Shown piece by piece: positions 1-5,794 of a DNA stretch of 8,566 bases. The notes beneath the pieces were generated by a model. The model saw only the letters and a list, made by a program, of their open reading frames with translations. It searched no databases and was not told the origin of the DNA. Source of the DNA: Desulfobulbaceae bacterium (GTDB lineage Bacteria; Desulfobacterota; Desulfobulbia; Desulfobulbales; Desulfobulbaceae); NCBI GenBank assembly GCA_007121995.1, contig SKJK01000259.1, positions 1-8,566 on the forward strand. Direction: 5' to 3'. Positions within the stretch are counted from its first letter, which is position 1, and every line of letters begins with the position of its first letter. A program made the translations under genes and the position numbers.

Positions 1-27
1 CAAAGCGGTCTGAACCTCAAGGCTTGA
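1..27 (+). CDS. 3' end of an upstream gene (possibly ylxR/DUF448)
   Basis: One frame reads QSGLNLKA followed by TGA at 25-27, which would be the last eight codons of a gene starting outside the window. One other frame also stays open here, so the reading frame is not proven. In many bacteria the gene directly before infB is ylxR (an RNA-binding DUF448 protein) or nusA. A short basic/aliphatic tail would suit YlxR, but eight residues cannot identify it. The stop lies 26 nt before the chosen infB start, consistent with co-transcription. Confidence 0.35.
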   Translation, partial: QSGLNLKA

Positions 28-53
28 CGAGTGACACAAGAAGGGAGCAATTG

Positions 54-2843
54 ATGAGCAAGGTTCGGGTATATGAACTGGCGAAGGAATTTGGACTCAA
101 AAGTAAGGAATTGGCGGAAAAGCTTATCGCAATGGGGTACCCTGTTGCAAGTCATAGTTCAAGCGTAGATAATGATATGGCCGCGGATATTCGAAGAAAA
201 TTTAAAGGTGATGCAGTGACTGAACCAGCGGAAGGGCGTGTTGGACTCAGGAGCCGCACCGAGACAGCCACCACCACCACACGAACCAAGACGGTAGTTC
301 GCCGCCGTTCCAAGGCCGAAAAGGATGCCGCCAGGATGCAGGATGAAGCGGAAACCCTGGCCCAGGAACAAGCAGCCCTGGCCCGTGAGCAGGAACAGGA
401 GAAAACGGTAGACGCGACTCCGTTACCCCGGGAGCAGGAAAGTACCCCTGCAGCAGTGGAGAACGAGGAAGCTGTGTCGCCAGCGACACCGGAATCGACT
501 GAAACCGCTGTCGAACCAACGGAAACAGTTGCAGATGTACGTGGGATGCCGGACACCGATCAATCAGCTGAAGATCGATCCTCCGAGGAGGTCGAAGAGG
601 AGGCTGTGCAAGCCGACAGGTCCAGCGAGGATCAAGACCTTGTGAGTGCCAAGGAGCCTGAACAGGTGGATGACAGCGAAGTGACTGCTGCTCCTGATGC
701 GGCAAAACCCAAACCTCTGGCGCGAATCGTCGGCAGAGTGGTCATCCCTGTCCCTGAGAAAAAGGCCAGACCACCGGTGAAACGACCCGGACGACCGGTG
801 AAGTCGCCTGGAACGGAAGAGCCTGTTGCAATACCGGCCAAAGAAGACGGCTCCAAGGGGGAGGGGAAAGGAAAGAAAAAGGCCAAGCGAGTTGTTGCTA
901 TCAAAGCTGATGAAGAAAAATCAGGTAAGAAAACAGTCAAGGCCGTAAAAAGAGGGCGTGACCGCCTGGAACTCTCCCCCGAAGGGGATGGGGAGTATAT
1001 GCGTCCTCGCAAGGGTCGTAAGAAAAAAGACAACGCAAGAAAAGAAGCACTGTCTCAACAACAATCCGCGGAAACCAGAGCTATTAAAAAACGAATCAAG
1101 GTTGTAGCAACCATTAGTGTCGGTGACCTGGCCAAGCGCATGGGGGTCAAGGCCAATGAAGTCATTGCCGCACTTATGAAAATGGGGGTGTTGGCTACCC
1201 TGAATCAAGCGCTGGATGTTGAAACAGCGGCCCTGGTGGCATCTGATTTCGGTTATGAAGTCGAGCAGGCCATGACTGAAGAACTGGAAATGGAAGCCCA
1301 GCAGGAACAGGAAGCCGGGAAGGGCGGCGAAGCCATTCCCCGTCCACCGGTGGTCACGGTCATGGGGCATGTCGACCATGGTAAGACCTCCATCCTCGAT
1401 GCTATCCGTAAAACGGATGTGGCAACTGGTGAGGCCGGTGGCATCACCCAGCATATCGGCGCCTATCATGTGCAGGCACCGTCCGGTGATTTGACTTTCG
1501 TGGATACACCAGGGCATGCGGCATTTACGGAAATGCGATCCCGAGGCGCGAAAGTGACGGATATTGTCGTTCTGGTTGTTGCGGCCGATGACGGTGTGAT
1601 GGAGCAGACCAAGGAGGCTATTGCCCATTCCCAGGCTGCTGACGTCCCCATGGTGGTGGCCGTGAATAAAATCGATAAGGATAACGCCGATACCGATCGG
1701 GTCAAACGGGAATTGAGTGATTATGGACTCATTCCAGAGGATTGGGGCGGACAGACTATTTACTGCGAGACATCTGCCAAGAAAGGGTTCGGCATTGAGG
1801 AATTACTCGAATCGATCCAATTACAAGCGGAAATTCTAGAACTTCGGGCTGACCCGACCCGGAAAGCCAGGGGCACGGTTATTGAGGCGCAGTTGCATAA
1901 GGGTCGTGGACCGGTGGCCACAGTATTGGTCCAGGATGGAACCCTGCATCCTGGTGATCATTTCGTCGCCGGTATCTATAGTGGCAAGGTCCGCATGCTG
2001 ACCAATGACCGGGGCGAACAGGTCGGAGAGGCAGGGCCCTCGATTCCGGTTGAAGTGCAAGGGCTCTCCGGTGTGCCCCAGGCCGGTGACGAGTTTATTG
2101 TCCTTGCAGCCGAAAAAATGGCCAAATCAGTGGCTGCCTCCCGGCAGCTCAAGGCCCGGGAAACCGAACTGGCATCTGCGTCCAAGGTTTCGCTCGAAAA
2201 TCTGTTCGAGAAAATGGCAGAACAGGACATCAAAGAACTGCGCGTTATTTTGCGTGCTGACGTCCAGGGAACGTTGCAGGCCTTCGGGCAGGCAGCGGAA
2301 AATCTTTCTACCGATGCCATCCGTGTTCGTTCGCTCCATGAAGGAACGGGATCTATTACGGAAAATGATATCCACCTTGCGGCAGCCTCCGATGCTATAA
2401 TTATCGGTTTCAATGTCCGGCCAACGGTCAAGGTCAAGGAACTCGCCGAACAGGAGCAGGTCGACATCCGTTCCTACGATGTTATATACCATGCTCTGGA
2501 AGATATCGAAAAGGCCATGAAAGGGATGCTGGAGCCAACATTTGAAGAGCGGGTCATCGGTACGGCCGAGGTACGCGATTCGTTCCAGGTGCCGAAGGTG
2601 GGTCTGATAGCTGGTTGCTCGGTCATATCCGGAAAAATAGAACGGAACTCCAGGGTGCGGGTGCTCCGGGAAGGCGTCGTCGTCTATACCGGGAAAATTG
2701 CTTCCCTGAGAAGATTCAAAGATGATGTCAAGGAGGTATTGACCGGATATGAGTGTGGCATAGGTGTTGAAAATTTCAAAGATATCAAAATTGGTGATCA
2801 CCTCGAAGCCTTTGTCCTCGACGAAATTGAGGCTACTTTGTAA
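54..2843 (+). CDS. infB: Translation initiation factor IF-2
   Basis: This is the GTPase that delivers initiator fMet-tRNA to the 30S subunit and promotes 50S joining (known for the family). The ATG at 54 is chosen because AAGGGAG at 41-47 is well spaced; a TTG at 24 in frame lacks comparable support. The product is 929 aa. Residues 1-52 form an IF2_N domain. About 60-345 is a low-complexity linker, first Glu/Pro/Thr-rich, then Lys/Arg-rich. A second IF2_N lies near 348-405. The G domain follows, with G1 GHVDHGKT (438-445), G3 DTPGH (484-488), G4 NKID (538-541) and G5 SAK (574-576). The EF-Tu-like domain II, IF2 domain 3 and the C-terminal fMet-tRNA-binding domain follow to the end. All GTPase motifs are intact. 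The length suits long proteobacterial IF2. The gene leads a tight operon with rbfA 5 nt downstream. Confidence 0.98.
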   Translation: MSKVRVYELAKEFGLKSKELAEKLIAMGYPVASHSSSVDNDMAADIRRKFKGDAVTEPAEGRVGLRSRTETATTTTRTKTVVRRRSKAEKDAARMQDEAETLAQEQAALAREQEQEKTVDATPLPREQESTPAAVENEEAVSPATPESTETAVEPTETVADVRGMPDTDQSAEDRSSEEVEEEAVQADRSSEDQDLVSAKEPEQVDDSEVTAAPDAAKPKPLARIVGRVVIPVPEKKARPPVKRPGRPVKSPGTEEPVAIPAKEDGSKGEGKGKKKAKRVVAIKADEEKSGKKTVKAVKRGRDRLELSPEGDGEYMRPRKGRKKKDNARKEALSQQQSAETRAIKKRIKVVATISVGDLAKRMGVKANEVIAALMKMGVLATLNQALDVETAALVASDFGYEVEQAMTEELEMEAQQEQEAGKGGEAIPRPPVVTVMGHVDHGKTSILDAIRKTDVATGEAGGITQHIGAYHVQAPSGDLTFVDTPGHAAFTEMRSRGAKVTDIVVLVVAADDGVMEQTKEAIAHSQAADVPMVVAVNKIDKDNADTDRVKRELSDYGLIPEDWGGQTIYCETSAKKGFGIEELLESIQLQAEILELRADPTRKARGTVIEAQLHKGRGPVATVLVQDGTLHPGDHFVAGIYSGKVRMLTNDRGEQVGEAGPSIPVEVQGLSGVPQAGDEFIVLAAEKMAKSVAASRQLKARETELASASKVSLENLFEKMAEQDIKELRVILRADVQGTLQAFGQAAENLSTDAIRVRSLHEGTGSITENDIHLAAASDAIIIGFNVRPTVKVKELAEQEQVDIRSYDVIYHALEDIEKAMKGMLEPTFEERVIGTAEVRDSFQVPKVGLIAGCSVISGKIERNSRVRVLREGVVVYTGKIASLRRFKDDVKEVLTGYECGIGVENFKDIKIGDHLEAFVLDEIEATL

Positions 2844-2848
2844 GTGCC

Positions 2849-3253
2849 GTGGTTGCGCAAGAATTTGATTTTAAACTACCAGGCTTAGGGCGTCCGGAAA
2901 GTTCTCGGCCCAAGCGAGTGGCAGAAGCGATTAAAAACGAATTATCGCTTTTACTCGTTCAGCAGATCCGTGACGTGAGGCTGACCGGTGTATTCCTTAC
3001 CCGGGTGCTCGTCACACCGGACCTCAAAATGGCGAAAATTTATTTCACCGTGCCGGACGGGAGTGACGCGGGTTTATCCTTGAAGGGCATGAACCGTGCG
3101 AAAGGATTCTTTCGTAGTCATCTGGCCAAGGTTCTTGATCTGCGTTACACACCTGATCTCTCCTTTTATTTCGACAATGTCCATGAGGAAGTCCAGCGAA
3201 TAGACGCTTTATTTCGTCAGATTGAGGAGGAACGTAAGGATGAGCCGTCCTGA
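2849..3253 (+). CDS. rbfA: 30S ribosome-binding factor A
   Basis: RbfA binds immature 30S subunits and helps 16S rRNA 5'-end maturation and cold adaptation (family knowledge). The 134-aa product shows the KH-type fold signature: SSRPKRVAEAIKNELSLLL, then IRDVRLTGVFLTRVLVTPDL, and the C-terminal LRYTPDLSFYFD block. The start is taken as GTG at 2849, 5 nt after the infB stop, because no ATG precedes the conserved RPKRVAEAI block. No good Shine-Dalgarno is present (GAGG at 2829-2832 is 16 nt away), so translation probably depends on coupling to infB; this is inferred. The 3' end overlaps the next gene by 14 nt. Length is normal for the family. Confidence 0.94.
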   Translation: MVAQEFDFKLPGLGRPESSRPKRVAEAIKNELSLLLVQQIRDVRLTGVFLTRVLVTPDLKMAKIYFTVPDGSDAGLSLKGMNRAKGFFRSHLAKVLDLRYTPDLSFYFDNVHEEVQRIDALFRQIEEERKDEPS

Positions 3254-4232
3254 GGAGGTTATTGCCGCAGCAGTGCGGGACAAAGGGTCTGTTTTGCTCG
3301 CCACTCATTTCAATCCGGATGGGGATGCGCTGGGCTCATTGCTTGGGCTGGCGGAAATTCTTGAAGGCATGGGAAAGCGGGTAGTTTGTTATCTTGAAGA
3401 ACCGGTATCGCCGCTTTATCGTTTTCTGCCTGGATGCGCCCAGGTACAGACAGATATCGAGCTGGTTATGGATTTTGCCGTTCAGGCCGGTGGAGATCTG
3501 CTCTTTATCTGTCTTGATTGTGGTGATGAGCAACGCCTAGGGAAGCATAGTGGGGCATTAACAACCATTCACCCCATGGCGGTCATCGATCACCATCAAG
3601 GGAACACCGGGTTTGGGGATCTGATGTGGGTGGAAAAGCATCGCTCTTCAACCGGTGAAATGGTTTTTGATCTGGCCGTCCTTCTTGATGCTGAAATATC
3701 AACCAAGGCTGCCGAGTGCCTCTATGCAGCGCTGGTTACCGATACCGGGTCGTTTCAGTACGAAGCCACCAGTCACCATACCTTCACGGTGGCTGGGGAA
3801 CTCATCCGGCGGGGAGTGCGGCCGGATGCCATTGCCAATAATCTGTACAATACCTCGACCCTGGGTCGTCTGCGTTTAATGCAGGAAGTGTTGGCGACGC
3901 TGGAAATGTATGATAGGGATAGGATTGCTGTTATCCGGGTGACCCAGAATATGCTGGACCGGACCTTCACCACCATGGAGGACACCGAATATTTTATTAA
4001 TTTTCCCCGGGCTGTTCGCTCGGTTCGTGTTGCGGTTTTTCTCAAGGAGGTTGACCGCAGTCTGGTGTCCGTCAGTCTTCGGGCCAAGGGACAGTGCGAT
4101 GTCTCAGTCATTGCCGCCCACTTTGGCGGTGGCGGCCACCGCAATGCCAGCGGATTTCGCATCAGGGATCTGTCATTGGATGCGGTCCGAGACAGGATAC
4201 TGCCCTTGTTGCTGCAGGAAATGCGAGTTTGA
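3240..4232 (+). CDS. DHH/DHHA1 phosphoesterase, NrnA-like oligoribonuclease/pAp phosphatase
   Basis: A 330-aa member of DHH subfamily 1 with a C-terminal DHHA1 domain. NrnA-type enzymes degrade 2-5 nt RNA oligonucleotides and dephosphorylate pAp, using Mn2+ in the cytoplasm (family knowledge). Metal-binding motifs are visible: NPDGDALGS (25-33), Asp93 in CLDCGD, DHH at 117-119, and Asp168 in LVTDTGSF. The DHHA1 substrate-binding loop is GGGGHRNASG (296-305). The ATG at 3240 follows GAGGAGG at 3224-3230 with 9-nt spacing; an upstream in-frame TTG at 3222 lies inside that Shine-Dalgarno and is rejected. The gene overlaps rbfA by 14 nt and sits 3 nt before truB. Its place in an operon followed by pnp suits a role in finishing RNA turnover, which is inference. 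RecJ is excluded by the small size. Confidence 0.9.
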   Translation: MSRPEEVIAAAVRDKGSVLLATHFNPDGDALGSLLGLAEILEGMGKRVVCYLEEPVSPLYRFLPGCAQVQTDIELVMDFAVQAGGDLLFICLDCGDEQRLGKHSGALTTIHPMAVIDHHQGNTGFGDLMWVEKHRSSTGEMVFDLAVLLDAEISTKAAECLYAALVTDTGSFQYEATSHHTFTVAGELIRRGVRPDAIANNLYNTSTLGRLRLMQEVLATLEMYDRDRIAVIRVTQNMLDRTFTTMEDTEYFINFPRAVRSVRVAVFLKEVDRSLVSVSLRAKGQCDVSVIAAHFGGGGHRNASGFRIRDLSLDAVRDRILPLLLQEMRV

Positions 4233-4235
4233 TGC

Positions 4236-5030
4236 ATGACGGCTTCCTCACTTGACTCCACCGCCAGAGTCAGTTTTGGTGATGGCGTCTTTCTTGTCGA
4301 TAAACCGGCCGGCAAAACCTCATTTGCCATAGTTCGGAAAATACGTTGGCTGCTTACGATTAAAAAAGTCGGCCATGCCGGTACACTTGATCCTTTTGCC
4401 ACGGGTTTGCTCATCGTCTGCGTCGGTCGGGCAGCCACCAGGAGGGTAGAACTGTTTATGGCAGGCAGAAAAACATATACTGCCCGCCTGCAACTCGGAG
4501 TGGAAACAGAAACCCAGGATCCAGAGGGCAGGGTCACTGCGACAACAGAAGTGCCGGACCTTACACCGATTGCCATAGACCGAGTTCTGTCGCAGCATCT
4601 TGGACCACAATTACAGGCGCCACCACCGTATTCAGCGGCTAAACACAAGGGAAAACCCCTGTACGCCTATGCCCGTCAAGGTGTGCATGTTCACAAGGAA
4701 CCCAAGCCCATTGAAATATTTACCCTGATCCGCAAGGATTATGATCCGGTCGCACAGCAACTGGACATTGAGGTGACTTGCAGCCGGGGGACATACATCC
4801 GGGTGTTGGCGGCTGATATTGGTACCGCCTTGGGGTGCGGTGCACATTTGATCGCGTTGCGCAGAACAGCCAGCGGATCCTTTTCAGTTGCTGATGCTCT
4901 GGCTGGAGAGCTTCTTTTTGCTGAAAATGGCTTGGTTCAGCTGCAACACGCCAGAATGGACATCGCCGATGCCGTTCGGCGTGCGCAAGACGAAAATGAA
5001 ATCAGCCGTTGGGGATTCGGGTCGGATTGA
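4236..5030 (+). CDS. truB: tRNA pseudouridine(55) synthase TruB (short form)
   Basis: TruB isomerises U55 in the T-loop of tRNAs and also acts as a tRNA-folding chaperone (family knowledge). The catalytic block GHAGTLDPFATG places the nucleophilic Asp at residue 52. Other family signatures are FLVDKPAGKTSF (19-30), PPYSAAKHKGKPLYAYAR, and CSRGTYIRVLAADIG. The ATG at 4236 lies 3 nt after the nrnA stop; the nearest purine run (AGGA at 4216-4219) is too far for a strong ribosome site, so coupling is likely. The product is 264 aa, against roughly 300 in E. coli and B. subtilis. It ends just after the MDIADAVRRAQ segment, about where the C-terminal PUA-like/TruB_C domain would begin. Scanning the other frames just downstream, I found no obvious continuation, so a recent frameshift is not evident. 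The catalytic domain looks complete. Confidence 0.95.
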   Translation: MTASSLDSTARVSFGDGVFLVDKPAGKTSFAIVRKIRWLLTIKKVGHAGTLDPFATGLLIVCVGRAATRRVELFMAGRKTYTARLQLGVETETQDPEGRVTATTEVPDLTPIAIDRVLSQHLGPQLQAPPPYSAAKHKGKPLYAYARQGVHVHKEPKPIEIFTLIRKDYDPVAQQLDIEVTCSRGTYIRVLAADIGTALGCGAHLIALRRTASGSFSVADALAGELLFAENGLVQLQHARMDIADAVRRAQDENEISRWGFGSD

Positions 5031-5070
5031 ACTTGCCCAAGCCCATGGGCGTAGAGTATAGAGCACGCAA

Positions 5071-5111
5071 GGCCGTCTCCTGAATCCGTGACGGCCAGGC
5101 TTTTGGTTTTT
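5071..5111 (+). terminator. Hairpin plus T-rich tract after truB, probable intrinsic terminator
   Basis: GGCCGTC (5071-5077) is perfectly complementary to GACGGCC (5090-5096) across a 12-nt loop. An interrupted T-rich run follows (TTTT, then GG, then TTTTT to 5111). It lies 41 nt after the truB stop. The 4-nt spacer before the Ts and the interrupted tract make it weaker than a textbook terminator. It would at least attenuate read-through from the infB-truB operon towards rpsO. Confidence 0.5.
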
Positions 5112-5133
5112 AATATATTTTGCTGTACTGAGG

Positions 5134-5161
5134 TTATAAGTGTGGCGGTATTTTCTACAAT
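5134..5161 (+). promoter_or_regulatory. Weak candidate sigma-70-type promoter for rpsO
   Basis: A good -10-like hexamer TACAAT (5156-5161) sits 16 nt after a poor -35-like TTATAA (5134-5139). The flanking DNA (5104-5161) is the most AT-rich stretch of the gap. A start near 5168 would place the whole 5193-5236 terminator-like hairpin inside the rpsO leader. rpsO has its own promoter in the truB-rpsO gap in E. coli, so one is expected here, but this assignment rests mainly on one hexamer. Confidence 0.25.
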
Positions 5162-5192
5162 GTACATTCACCCGCCGCTCACTGCTCCAGGT

Positions 5193-5236
5193 GTTCCCCC
5201 GCGCCATCCCTCTGTCGCGGATAAGGGAACTTTTTT
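5193..5236 (+). terminator. Strong terminator-like hairpin in the rpsO leader (terminator or attenuator)
   Basis: GTTCCC (5193-5198) pairs with GGGAAC (5225-5230). Stacked inside, CCGCG (5199-5203) pairs with CGCGG (5216-5220). This gives an 11-bp stem with an ATAA bulge (5221-5224) and a 12-nt pyrimidine-rich loop. Six Ts follow directly (5231-5236). This is the form of an intrinsic terminator, yet it lies only 68 nt before the rpsO start codon. Either it ends truB read-through and rpsO is transcribed from a promoter further down, or it is an attenuator within the rpsO leader. Confidence 0.65.
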
Positions 5237-5243
5237 CCAGACT

Positions 5244-5275
5244 CCAGTAAAGGCCGAGGGACAACGCTTTTCTGG
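5244..5275 (+). promoter_or_regulatory. rpsO leader hairpin, candidate S15 autoregulatory element
   Basis: CCAGTAAAG (5244-5252) and CTTTTCTGG (5267-5275) pair at eight of nine positions around a 14-nt loop (5253-5266). The loop contains GAGGGA (5256-5261), exactly complementary to TCCCTC (5207-5212) in the loop of the upstream terminator-like hairpin. A competing pairing, CCAGA (5237-5241) with TCTGG (5271-5275), also exists. S15 autoregulates through structured mRNA leaders in several phyla. That this RNA does so is inference. Confidence 0.35.
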
Positions 5276-5292
5276 TAGCAGAAGGATACAAT

Positions 5293-5311
5293 AGGGAGGT
5301 GCCCATGGCAC
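5293..5311 (+). promoter_or_regulatory. rpsO ribosome-binding site with a mini-hairpin around the start codon
   Basis: AGGGAGG (5293-5299) is a near-ideal Shine-Dalgarno, 5 nt before the ATG. GTGCC (5299-5303) is complementary to GGCAC (5307-5311), leaving CAT as a 3-nt loop, so the last G of the Shine-Dalgarno and the start codon can be folded together. The stem is short and may be chance. Confidence 0.4.
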
Positions 5312-5574
5312 AGACAACTGAAAAGAAAAAGGAAATAATTGAAAAGTTCAAAACCCACGATAACGATACCGGTTCCTGCGAGGTACAGATTGCTCTGCTA
5401 ACCGAACGTATCGTGTACCTGACTGAGCATTTTAAAACGCACGCCAAAGATCACCATTCCCGCCGAGGTCTGCTGAAATTGGTTGGTCAGCGTCGTAATT
5501 TGCTCAAATATTTGCAGAAAAAAGATGTTACCAAGTACCGGAGCTTGATTCAGGCTCTCGGTATTCGTAAGTAA
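5305..5574 (+). CDS. rpsO: 30S ribosomal protein S15
   Basis: S15 is a primary 16S rRNA-binding protein that nucleates assembly of the 30S platform at the helix 20-22 junction and contributes to an intersubunit bridge (family knowledge). The 89-aa product is the standard length. It contains the hallmark [20 protein letters not shown] and [19 protein letters not shown] segments (residues 17-36 and 49-67), and ends ALGIRK. The ATG at 5305 is fixed by AGGGAGG at 5293-5299. An in-frame GTG at 5299 lies inside that Shine-Dalgarno and is rejected. The gene stands alone between two structured gaps, with pnp next, as in many bacteria. Regulation probably lies in its leader. Confidence 0.98.
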   Translation: MAQTTEKKKEIIEKFKTHDNDTGSCEVQIALLTERIVYLTEHFKTHAKDHHSRRGLLKLVGQRRNLLKYLQKKDVTKYRSLIQALGIRK

Positions 5575-5583
5575 ATCATTGTC

Positions 5584-5612
5584 GGGCGGGAGATCATCGG
5601 GATTTCCCGCCC
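5584..5612 (+). terminator. Stable GC-rich stem-loop just after rpsO (no U-tract)
   Basis: GGGCGGGAGATC (5584-5595) pairs with GATTTCCCGCCC (5601-5612), a 12-bp stem with one G-U and a 5-nt loop. It starts 9 nt after the rpsO stop. The following bases (ATTGCGC) are not a T-run, so canonical intrinsic termination is doubtful. It may be a 3'-end stabilising or processing stem separating rpsO from pnp mRNA, or a partial terminator. Confidence 0.5.
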
Positions 5613-5627
5613 ATTGCGCTTGATGCG

Positions 5628-5650
5628 ATGGACCCGCCTGCGGGCGGCAT
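5628..5650 (+). other. Small hairpin with a UNCG-type tetraloop in the pnp leader
   Basis: CCGCC (5634-5638) and GGCGG (5643-5647) close a TGCG loop, i.e. the extra-stable c(UNCG)g tetraloop class in RNA. An outer ATG/CAT pairing (5628-5630 with 5648-5650) can extend it across a 3-nt internal loop. No T-run follows. Its function is unknown. Confidence 0.4.
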
Positions 5651-5654
5651 GGCA

Positions 5655-5723
5655 GTCATAAAGACACAAAGGACAGGGAGACATTCAGAGCGCTGGTCTC
5701 CGCGTCCTTTGTGCCTTTGTGAC
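5655..5723. repeat. 69-nt near-perfect palindrome upstream of pnp
   Basis: Arms 5655-5674 and 5704-5723 pair at 20 positions with one A-C mismatch and one G-U. Inside, GGAGAC (5677-5682) pairs with GTCTCC (5696-5701), leaving a 13-nt loop. Each arm is itself a short tandem: CTTTGTG occurs twice in the right arm at 5707-5713 and 5715-5721, 8 nt apart. As RNA it would be an about 26-bp hairpin ending 71 nt before the pnp start codon. The E. coli pnp leader has an RNase III-cleaved stem-loop in a comparable place, and PNPase autoregulates through it. The repetitive arms also look like a dispersed intergenic palindrome. The structure is seen directly; its role is not. Confidence 0.75.
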
Positions 5724-5752
5724 GAAAATATTGTATCAAACCCATCGTCACG
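5718..5752 (+). promoter_or_regulatory. Alternative stem competing with the pnp-leader palindrome
   Basis: GTGACGA (5719-5725) is perfectly complementary to TCGTCAC (5745-5751), and T5718-G5752 can extend it. The left arm shares 5718-5723 with the right arm of the large palindrome, so the two pairings are mutually exclusive at the base of that hairpin. The 19-nt loop is AT-rich. Confidence 0.4.
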
Positions 5753-5765
5753 TACTTAATGCACA

Positions 5766-5789
5766 TGCCGGTATCACCGGTACAAGGAG
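5766..5789 (+). promoter_or_regulatory. pnp Shine-Dalgarno preceded by a small hairpin
   Basis: AAGGAG (5784-5789) sets the pnp start with 5-nt spacing. Just before it, CCGGT (5768-5772) pairs with ACCGG (5776-5780) around a 3-nt loop, extendable by T5766-A5782 and G5767-T5781. The stem abuts the ribosome site and could modulate its access; this is inference. Confidence 0.4.
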
Positions 5790-5794
5790 TAGAT

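Noticed and set aside
24..53. TTG start giving a 10-residue longer IF2
   Set aside because: The ATG at 54 has AAGGGAG at good spacing and begins the conserved [14 protein letters not shown] block.
921..1628. 235-codon antisense reading frame inside infB
   Set aside because: Mirror of the IF2 linker and G domain coding sequence; His/Gly/Phe-rich composition with no family resemblance.
3773..4648. 291-codon antisense reading frame across the nrnA-truB junction
   Set aside because: It is entirely opposite two well-supported genes, its Ser/Arg/Thr-rich product has no recognisable motif, and it has no evident ribosome site. It is a shadow of the sense codon bias.
5033..5084. Possible out-of-frame continuation of truB (LPKPMGVEYRARKAVS)
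   Set aside because: The open stretch is short, ends at 5084 and does not resemble the TruB C-terminal domain, so I do not call a frameshift.
5088..5294. 68-codon frame in the truB-rpsO gap
   Set aside because: It starts inside a terminator-like stem, runs through the second terminator and leader hairpins, has no ribosome site and shows no protein-like pattern. The non-coding structure explains the region better.
5731..5760. Promoter in the pnp leader (TTGTAT ... CTTAAT)
   Set aside because: Only 3/6 and 4/6 matches with an 18-nt spacer; too weak to call.
5759..5794. Upstream in-frame ATG for pnp
   Set aside because: No ribosome site, and the added residues are encoded by the hairpin and Shine-Dalgarno region; the ATG at 5795 has AAGGAG with 5-nt spacing.
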